DNA of 9,543 nucleotides, from the NCBI GenBank assembly GCA_013814015.1, contig JACCQS010000125.1, positions 1 through 9,543 on the forward strand. The letters are read 5' to 3'. Shown piece by piece: positions 5,282 through 9,543 of the stretch. The notes under the pieces were generated by a model. That model was not told the origin of the DNA, searched no databases, and saw only the letters and a list, made by a program, of their open reading frames with translations. Position numbers and translations under genes: made by a program. Source of the DNA: Geodermatophilaceae bacterium. GTDB taxonomy: Bacteria > Actinomycetota > Actinomycetes > Mycobacteriales > Geodermatophilaceae. How positions within the stretch are numbered: the first letter of the stretch is position 1; each line of letters begins with the position of its first letter.

Positions 5282-6013
5282 ATGACAACTTCTCCCCACC
5301 CCGCAGCGCCTCGGGTCGCCCTGGTGACCGGCGGATCTCGCGGACTCGGCCGGGCCCTGACCATCGAGCTGCTCGGCAGTGGCTGGCACGTCGTCACCGA
5401 TGGCCGCGACCCCGATGCCCTCGCCGACCTCGGTGACCAAGCATCGAACCCGGAGGCGCTGTTCACGGTTCCTGGTGACGTTGCCGACCCCGGACACCGC
5501 GCCACCCTGATCGCCAGGGCCGCGAGCCTTGGCGGAGTCGACCTGCTGGTCAACAACGCATCGCTGCTGGGCCCGAGTCCGCAACCGGCGCTCGCTGACT
5601 ACCCGATCGACACGCTCGAGGAGGTGTACGCCGTCAATCTGTTTGCCCCGCTGGCGCTCACCCAAGCGGCTCTACCGCATCTCGAACGCCGTTCCGGACG
5701 CATTCTCAACATCTCCTCGGATGCCGCGGTCGAGCCGTACGAGGGCTGGGGTGGTTACGGCTCGTCGAAGGCCGCACTCGACCAACTCACCAATGTGCTG
5801 GCCACGGAGAATCCAGGACTGCGGATCTACTCCCTCGATCCCGGCGACATGCGGACCGACATGCACGCACAGGCATTTCCTGATGAGGACATCTCTGACC
5901 GCCCGCAACCGGAAACCGTGCTGCCAGCCCTCATCCGGCTGATCGAGGGCGATCGGCCCAGCGGCCGATACCGTGCGGCGGCCCTGCTCCCCCAGGTGGC
6001 GGGTCAGCAGTGA
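5282..6013 (+). CDS. Short-chain dehydrogenase/reductase (SDR), probable SoxR target
   Basis: A classical SDR of 243 aa that would use NAD(P)H in the cytosol. The Rossmann cofactor loop is TGGSRGLG (residues 16-23). NNAS (91-94), ISSDA with the catalytic Ser (144-148) and YGSSK with catalytic Tyr159 and Lys163 are all present. LDPGDMRTDMHAQAF (185-199) corresponds to the usual PG-x-x-T segment after the active site. Arg20 and Arg42 in the loops suggest NADP(H) preference, which is an inference. The substrate cannot be read; its placement opposite soxR suggests reduction of a quinone, carbonyl or other redox-cycling compound. ATG 5282 is preferred over TTG 5267 because of the -10 six bases upstream and because MTTSPHP leads directly into the first strand. 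The stop overlaps the next gene's GTG (GTGA), so translation is coupled. Confidence 0.92.
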   Translation: MTTSPHPAAPRVALVTGGSRGLGRALTIELLGSGWHVVTDGRDPDALADLGDQASNPEALFTVPGDVADPGHRATLIARAASLGGVDLLVNNASLLGPSPQPALADYPIDTLEEVYAVNLFAPLALTQAALPHLERRSGRILNISSDAAVEPYEGWGGYGSSKAALDQLTNVLATENPGLRIYSLDPGDMRTDMHAQAFPDEDISDRPQPETVLPALIRLIEGDRPSGRYRAAALLPQVAGQQ

Positions 6014-7080
6014 GCTCTGTGCTCGCTCCTCATCCGGTCACCGGCTTCACCCTGCCGGACAACAGCGTGGCCACCGAGCCCGCGGAGTACCGGGGGCTGC
6101 AACGCGACGGGATTCGGCTGCTGGTCGCGGAACCCGGGGGGATCTCCCATTCCCGTTTCCCCGAGCTGCCCGATCTGCTCGCGCCTGGTGATCTGTTGGT
6201 GATCAATACTTCGCCGACCCTGCCGGCTGCACTCGATGCCGATCTCAGCAACGGCGAGCGCAGGCCACTGCATGTCTCCACTCCCCTGGACAACGGAGAC
6301 TGGGTGGTCGAGGTCCGGCTGGCCGACAACTCCGGACCGGAACGCGGAATGACCGCTGGTGCGCGCGTGCGAATCCCGGGTGGTCCTAGCTTGCGGCTGC
6401 TGTCGGCCTATCCCGATGCCTCGGCTCGAGGCAGCCGGCTGTGGCGGGCGGCCGTACCCGCCGGGATCAGCCACGGCCCCTACCTGCGTCGGCACGGCCG
6501 ACCGATCACCTACGGCTACCAACCGCGGCGCTTCGCGTTGTCGGACTACCAGACGGTGTACGCCCTGGACAATCAGTCTGAACCGGTCGGCAGCGCCGAG
6601 ATGGCAAGCGCCGGAAGACCCTTCACCACTCAGATGCTGACCCGGGCACTGTCCCGTGGCATCGCCGTCGCACCCATCGTCCTGCACGCCGGAGTCGCCA
6701 GCCCCGAATCGTACGAGCCTCCGATGCCTGAGCGGTTCGCGGTGCCCGCAGGAACCGGTCGGCTCGTCGAGGCGACCCGGGCTGCTGGGCGACGCGTCGT
6801 GGCCGTGGGCACGACCGTCGTACGGGCGCTGGAGACCGCCGCCCGACCCAACGGCCGGGTACCGGCCACGCAGGGGTGGACCGACCTCGTGCTGGGTCCG
6901 AACCGCCGACCCCGAGTGGTCAATGGCCTGATCAGCGGACTGCACGAGCCGCAGGCCAGTCACCTGCTGCTGCTCGAGGCAGTCGCCGGACCGAAGCTGG
7001 TCGGCGATGCCTACGCCGCCGCCGTCGCCGAGCGCTACCTCTGGCATGAGTTCGGAGATTCGATGCTGTTCCTACCCTGA
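6010..7080 (+). CDS. Divergent QueA-family protein (S-adenosylmethionine:tRNA ribosyltransferase-isomerase-like)
   Basis: 356 aa, the length of QueA. Recognisable QueA segments in order: GIRLLVAEPGG then LLAPGDLLVINTSPTLPAAL (57-76; canonical form LxPGDLLVxNxTRVxPARL), DYQTVYALDNQ (179-189), GSAEMASAGRPFTTQML (194-210; canonical GSVAAPTAGLHFT), APIVLHAGVASP (221-232; canonical TLHVGxGTF), VVAVGTTVVRALETA (263-277), and GLISGLHEPQASHLLLLEA (306-324; canonical NFHLPxSTLLMLVxAF). The expected GEMPLPPYI-like motif is replaced by around RPITYGYQPRRF. QueA transfers and rearranges the ribosyl group of SAM onto preQ1 in tRNA. The altered active-site blocks, and the lack of any other queuosine gene here, make that role uncertain; many actinobacteria carry such QueA-like proteins. 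It is coupled to the SDR gene by a GTGA overlap and so falls under the SoxR-type promoter. The GTG start is set by that overlap. Confidence 0.85.
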   Translation: MSSVLAPHPVTGFTLPDNSVATEPAEYRGLQRDGIRLLVAEPGGISHSRFPELPDLLAPGDLLVINTSPTLPAALDADLSNGERRPLHVSTPLDNGDWVVEVRLADNSGPERGMTAGARVRIPGGPSLRLLSAYPDASARGSRLWRAAVPAGISHGPYLRRHGRPITYGYQPRRFALSDYQTVYALDNQSEPVGSAEMASAGRPFTTQMLTRALSRGIAVAPIVLHAGVASPESYEPPMPERFAVPAGTGRLVEATRAAGRRVVAVGTTVVRALETAARPNGRVPATQGWTDLVLGPNRRPRVVNGLISGLHEPQASHLLLLEAVAGPKLVGDAYAAAVAERYLWHEFGDSMLFLP

Positions 7081-7109
7081 TCCATCTTCTTCCCTGGAAG
7101 CTCCACCTG

Positions 7110-7130
7110 CCGGAATCCGGTTGGTATCGT
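7110..7130 (+). promoter_or_regulatory. vapBC promoter: palindrome plus leaderless -10
   Basis: TATCGT (7125-7130) is followed by seven bases and the ATG of the antitoxin gene. Just upstream, CCGGA-A-TCCGG (7110-7120) is a perfect 11-bp palindrome in the spacer region, where a VapBC complex could bind to repress its own operon. The palindrome is short and could be chance in GC-rich DNA. Confidence 0.5.
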
Positions 7131-7137
7131 CGCTGCC

Positions 7138-7386
7138 ATGCGAACGACCATTGACCGGCTCGGCCGCTTGGTAATCCCCAAATCCATCCGGGACGAGCTA
7201 GGCCTGGCCGGGGGCGGAGAGGTCGACATCACTCTTCGCAATGGTCGGGCGGAGCTCGAACCTGTACTGCCCGGAATGCTTCTCGTGGAACGGGACGGTT
7301 TCCTGGCGGCCGAGTTGGAGGCCGACGATCTCCCTCCGCTGCAGGCGACCGACGTGCGAGACCTGCTGGACTCCGTCCGGCGATGA
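7138..7386 (+). CDS. vapB: AbrB/MazE-type antitoxin (VapB)
   Basis: An 82-aa protein with an N-terminal SpoVT/AbrB swapped-hairpin DNA-binding domain: TIDRLGRLVIPKSIRDELGL (residues 4-23), then GGGEVDITLRNGRAELEP. The C-terminal part, about residues 47-82 (LLVERDGFLAAELEADDLPP and an acidic end), is the usual toxin-wrapping tail. It should neutralise the neighbouring PIN-domain toxin and repress the operon as a complex. The ATG follows a TATCGT hexamer by seven bases, with no ribosome binding site. The stop overlaps the toxin ATG (ATGA), the standard antitoxin-first order. Confidence 0.9.
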   Translation: MRTTIDRLGRLVIPKSIRDELGLAGGGEVDITLRNGRAELEPVLPGMLLVERDGFLAAELEADDLPPLQATDVRDLLDSVRR

Positions 7387-7781
7387 CGCCCGACACCTCA
7401 GTCATCGTCGCCGCGTTCGGGCGGTGGCATGCCAGCCACGATGTGGCCCGTGAGGCGGTCCGCTCCAGCGACCGGCTGATCGGGCACGTCGCGGTGGAAG
7501 CCTTCTCCGTGCTCACCCGGCTCCCAGCACCCCGACGTGCGCCACCTCGACTGGTTCATGAGTTCTTGGATCATCATTGGCCGGGTACCTGGCTGTCCCT
7601 GGACGGACAGGGCTACCGGCAGCTTCTCGATGTCGCGGCGAGTGGTCAGGCGATCGGCGGAGCAGTCTACGACGCGCTGATCGCGGTCGCCGCACGAGAA
7701 CACGGACAGACCATCGTGAGCCTCGACGAGCGAGCGGTCCGTACCTATCAGGCCTTCGCCGCGCCCTACCAACTGCTCTGA
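7383..7781 (+). CDS. vapC: PIN-domain ribonuclease toxin (VapC)
   Basis: A 132-aa PIN-domain protein, normal VapC size. It begins MTPDTSVIVAAFGRWHASHD with Asp4 in the first strand. Glu39 lies in HVAVEAFSVLTRLP, Asp97 in GGAVYDALIAVAAREHG, and Asp115 in TIVSLDERA, giving the four acidic residues that bind magnesium in these RNases. It ends FAAPYQLL, a typical last strand. VapC toxins cleave tRNA or rRNA when the antitoxin is degraded; the target cannot be predicted here. The start overlaps the antitoxin stop, so translation is coupled. The pair lies between the QueA-like gene and hutI and is an addiction-type module that may have helped fix the surrounding DNA. Confidence 0.92.
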   Translation: MTPDTSVIVAAFGRWHASHDVAREAVRSSDRLIGHVAVEAFSVLTRLPAPRRAPPRLVHEFLDHHWPGTWLSLDGQGYRQLLDVAASGQAIGGAVYDALIAVAAREHGQTIVSLDERAVRTYQAFAAPYQLL

Positions 7782-7888
7782 CGCCCGACCTGCGATCTGG
7801 CACCTCCGGCCCCCATCGCCACCCATGAATGACGTCGGTGTGCTGTTCCTCGTCGGAAAGGCTTCTGCCCGCCGACAGAGCCGGTGAA

Positions 7889-7894
7889 TAGCAT
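7889..7894 (+). promoter_or_regulatory. -10 element of hutI (leaderless)
   Basis: TAGCAT lies six bases before the GTG at 7901 and no ribosome binding site is present. The 119-bp gap after vapC gives hutI its own promoter, so it need not be read from upstream genes. The hexamer resembles that of hutH (TAGCCT). No convincing -35 or operator is visible. Confidence 0.6.
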
Positions 7895-7900
7895 CGTCGG

Positions 7901-9082
7901 GTGCCCACCGTTGTACTGACCGGGATCGGACTGCTGGCGACGCAGTCCGCCGAGTACGGTGATCTTCGCGACGCGGCGCTGGTGATCGAGGGCGCCCGGA
8001 TTGCCTGGGTGGGGCCGGTCGGCTCCGCGCCTGCAGCGGACGAACAGGTCGACCTCGGAGGGCGTTGCGTCCTACCGGGTTTCGTCGACAGTCACGCCCA
8101 CTTGGTGTTCGCCGGAGACCGCGCTGCGGAATTCAGCGCCCGAATGACCGGAGCGCCGTACACCGCCGGGGGGATCCGGACGACGGTGATGGCCACCCGC
8201 GCCGCCGGGGACGAGCTGCTCACCACCCGGGTGGCAGCGCTGACCTCGGAGATGCAGGCGGCGGGTATCACGACGTACGAGATCAAGTCCGGGTACGGGC
8301 TGACGGTCCGCGATGAGGCTCGATCCCTGCAAGTGGCAGGACAATTCACCTCCGAGACGACGTTTCTTGGAGCCCACGTCGTCGCACCCGAGTACGCCCA
8401 CGCTCCCGCCGAGTACGTGGATCTGGTCTGCGGGGACATGCTCACCGCGTGCGCACCGTACGCCCGCTGGATCGATGTCTTCTGTGAGGAAGGAGCCTTC
8501 GACGCCGACGCCGGCCGCGCCATCCTGCTGGCCGGCGCACGTGCCGGTCTCGGTGCCCGCGTTCATGCCAATCAGCTCCGGCCTGGTCCCGGCGTTCAAC
8601 TCGCCTGCGAGATGGGCGCGGCCAGTGCCGATCACTGCACGCATCTGTCCACGGCGGACATCGATGCACTTGCTGGCGCCGACACGGTTGCAACGCTGTT
8701 GCCCGGCGCTGAGTTCAGCACCCGCTCGGACTATCCCGATGCGCGCCGCCTTCTCGACGCCGGAGTGACCGTTGCCCTTGCCACCGACTGCAATCCCGGG
8801 TCGTCGTACACGACGAGCATGGCCTTCTGCATCGCGTTGGCCGTACGGGAGATGGGCATGAGTCCGACCGAGGCGGTTCACGCGGCCACGGTCGGTGGCG
8901 CAATGGCCCTGCGACGCAACGACGTTGGAAGCGTCACGCCTGGCGCTCGAGCCGATCTGATAGCCCTCGATGCTCCGAGTCCGATTCATCTGGCTTATCG
9001 GCCGGGTGTGCCGCTGGTCTCCGGGGTCTGGAAGGACGGGCGGGGCCTGCGTGCACTTTCAACAGTTGACTACCTTCGGTAA
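7901..9082 (+). CDS. hutI: Imidazolonepropionase HutI
   Basis: Hydrolyses 4-imidazolone-5-propanoate to N-formimino-L-glutamate, the third step of histidine degradation. The 393-aa protein is a complete amidohydrolase-superfamily TIM barrel with HutI signatures. The metal pair His65-x-His67 is in DSHAHLVFAGDRAAEF, followed by EIKSGYGLTVRDEA (127-140), TFLGAHVVAPEY, DVFCEEGAFD, HANQLRPGPGVQLACEMGAA (metal His222), SADHCTHLS and ATDCNPGSSYTTSM (metal Asp296). The C-terminal strand NDVGSVTPGARADLIALDAP closes the composite beta domain. The GTG start is immediately followed by the first strand (MPTVVLTGIG) and preceded by a TAGCAT hexamer at leaderless spacing. It belongs with hutH about 5.3 kb upstream, but is separated from it by unrelated genes and has its own promoter. 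Confidence 0.96.
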   Translation: MPTVVLTGIGLLATQSAEYGDLRDAALVIEGARIAWVGPVGSAPAADEQVDLGGRCVLPGFVDSHAHLVFAGDRAAEFSARMTGAPYTAGGIRTTVMATRAAGDELLTTRVAALTSEMQAAGITTYEIKSGYGLTVRDEARSLQVAGQFTSETTFLGAHVVAPEYAHAPAEYVDLVCGDMLTACAPYARWIDVFCEEGAFDADAGRAILLAGARAGLGARVHANQLRPGPGVQLACEMGAASADHCTHLSTADIDALAGADTVATLLPGAEFSTRSDYPDARRLLDAGVTVALATDCNPGSSYTTSMAFCIALAVREMGMSPTEAVHAATVGGAMALRRNDVGSVTPGARADLIALDAPSPIHLAYRPGVPLVSGVWKDGRGLRALSTVDYLR

Positions 9083-9090
9083 CGGACCGA

Positions 9091-9096
9091 TAACGT
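9091..9096 (+). promoter_or_regulatory. -10 element before a broken secreted-protein gene
   Basis: TAACGT is followed by exactly seven bases and ATG 9104, which opens a frame that ends after twelve codons. The promoter looks intact although the gene behind it does not. Confidence 0.45.
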
Positions 9097-9103
9097 GGTG
9101 ATC

Positions 9104-9543
9104 ATGAGTTCCCGTCGCACCCTCCGAGGCCGCTCTGCGTAAGACGGTGACGACCGACTACACCTTGCTGCGACGCGCTCCGCGTTCGTAGGTGATCGGC
9201 AGCGCGTACCGCGACTGGACAGTGGACGTCCAAGGCGATGCCGACGCCAGCTATCGGTGGGGACGGGTGTTCGGAGATCTCAACGCCTGCCTTTGGATCT
9301 ACGAGGGAGCGGTAGCGGGCAGCGGCGCGGCGAACCAGTCCTGCTCGGCCACCCCGTACATCATGCCTACCTCACAGTTCACCAACGGCCAGATCGGTGG
9401 GAGCGAGGACGACGGTGCTTCGGTCGCGACGGTGGCCGGCGCTGGATGTGCCACCTATGACGGAGTGCACCTGATCGGCTACGGAAACGTGCGCCCGTGG
9501 CAGGACCAGACCAGTGCCTCCGCGCTGATCGCGACAACAGTGG
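9104..9543 (+). pseudogene. Probable secreted protein, broken 5' end, runs off right edge
   Basis: ATG 9104 starts MSSRRTLRGRSA, a plausible basic start of a signal peptide, but hits TAA at 9140. A second frame, offset by one base, reads APSEAALRKTVTTDYTLLRR up to a TAG at 9189, then stays open to the window end: VIGSAYRDWTVDVQGDADAS, YRWGRVFGDLNACLWIYEGA, later QSCSATPY, AGCATYDG and VRPWQDQ. This mature part is rich in Gly, Ser, Thr and Asn with three cysteines and looks like an exported protein. No hydrophobic signal-peptide core remains. I read this as a gene that lost its signal-peptide core by a frame-changing deletion and gained an in-frame stop. The alternative is a shorter gene starting at GTG 9192, directly after the TAG, but it has neither a ribosome binding site nor a leaderless -10. 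I do not recognise the family. Confidence 0.55.

Noticed and set aside
6004..7047. 347-codon minus-strand frame opposite the QueA-like gene
   Set aside because: Codon-shadow of a recognised plus-strand gene; peptide is Gly/Gln/Arg-rich with no motif.
7852..7882. Inverted repeats GTCGG/CCGAC and GGCTTCTG/CAGAGCC upstream of hutI
   Set aside because: Short, imperfect or widely spaced; expected by chance in GC-rich DNA. Not strong enough to call a terminator or operator.
7825..7887. Possible 20-codon leader peptide before hutI (MNDVGVLFLVGKASARRQSR)
   Set aside because: It has no histidine codons, no ribosome binding site or -10, and the hutI -10 at 7889 lies after it, so it would not be in the hutI mRNA.
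9257..9460. 67-codon plus-strand frame at the right end
   Set aside because: It lies in another frame across the secreted-protein gene, whose own frame has more protein-like composition (Gly/Ser/Asn, cysteines) and continues to the window edge.

Overview
The window is GC-rich, densely coded actinobacterial DNA. Pointers to Actinomycetota include strong G/C third-position bias, GTG/TTG starts, start-stop overlaps of the ATGA/GTGA type, a formamidopyrimidine/Nei glycosylase of the Mycobacterium tuberculosis Nei1 type, a SoxR without any soxS, and a histidine-utilisation (hut) locus that pairs hutH with an allantoate-amidohydrolase-like M20 enzyme. The exact genus cannot be fixed from sequence reading alone; Propionibacteriales-like actinobacteria are a reasonable guess.

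Layout. Positions 1-634 (minus strand) hold a small VOC/glyoxalase-like gene followed 11 bp later by the N-terminal part of an AraC-type regulator that runs off the left edge. An intergenic stretch (635-777) carries two near-identical 23-bp palindromes. A 66-aa hypothetical gene (778-978, minus) is divergent from hutH. hutH (1031-2608) overlaps an M20 amidohydrolase (2605-3939), whose N-terminus is extended by tandem 36-bp palindromic repeats. Then come nei1 (3979-4770), convergent soxR (4761-5231, minus), a divergent SDR oxidoreductase (5282-6013) that overlaps a divergent QueA-family gene (6010-7080), a VapBC-type toxin-antitoxin pair (7138-7781), hutI (7901-9082), and finally a broken gene for a probable secreted protein (9104 to the right edge).

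How the genes work together. HutH (histidine to urocanate) and HutI (imidazolonepropionate to formiminoglutamate) are two steps of histidine degradation. The M20 enzyme translationally coupled to hutH is a plausible hydrolase for the last step (N-formylglutamate to glutamate), as inferred for similar actinobacterial hut clusters. Urocanase (hutU) and formiminoglutamate deiminase (hutF) are not in the window. The two hut parts are separated by about 4 kb of DNA repair, redox-response and toxin-antitoxin genes. SoxR, with its [2Fe-2S] cysteine cluster, very probably controls the SDR/QueA-like operon: the intergenic region has a TTGACA -35, a 19-bp spacer containing a dyad, and a -10 placed six bases from the SDR ATG.

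A recurrent feature is that nearly every first gene of a transcription unit has a TANNNT-like -10 hexamer 6-8 bases before its start codon and no ribosome binding site, which suggests widespread leaderless transcription. The most interesting items are the SoxR-linked divergent QueA-like protein, the in-frame palindromic repeat inserted at the hutH/M20 junction, the twin palindromes at 684-737, and the leaderless promoter pattern.
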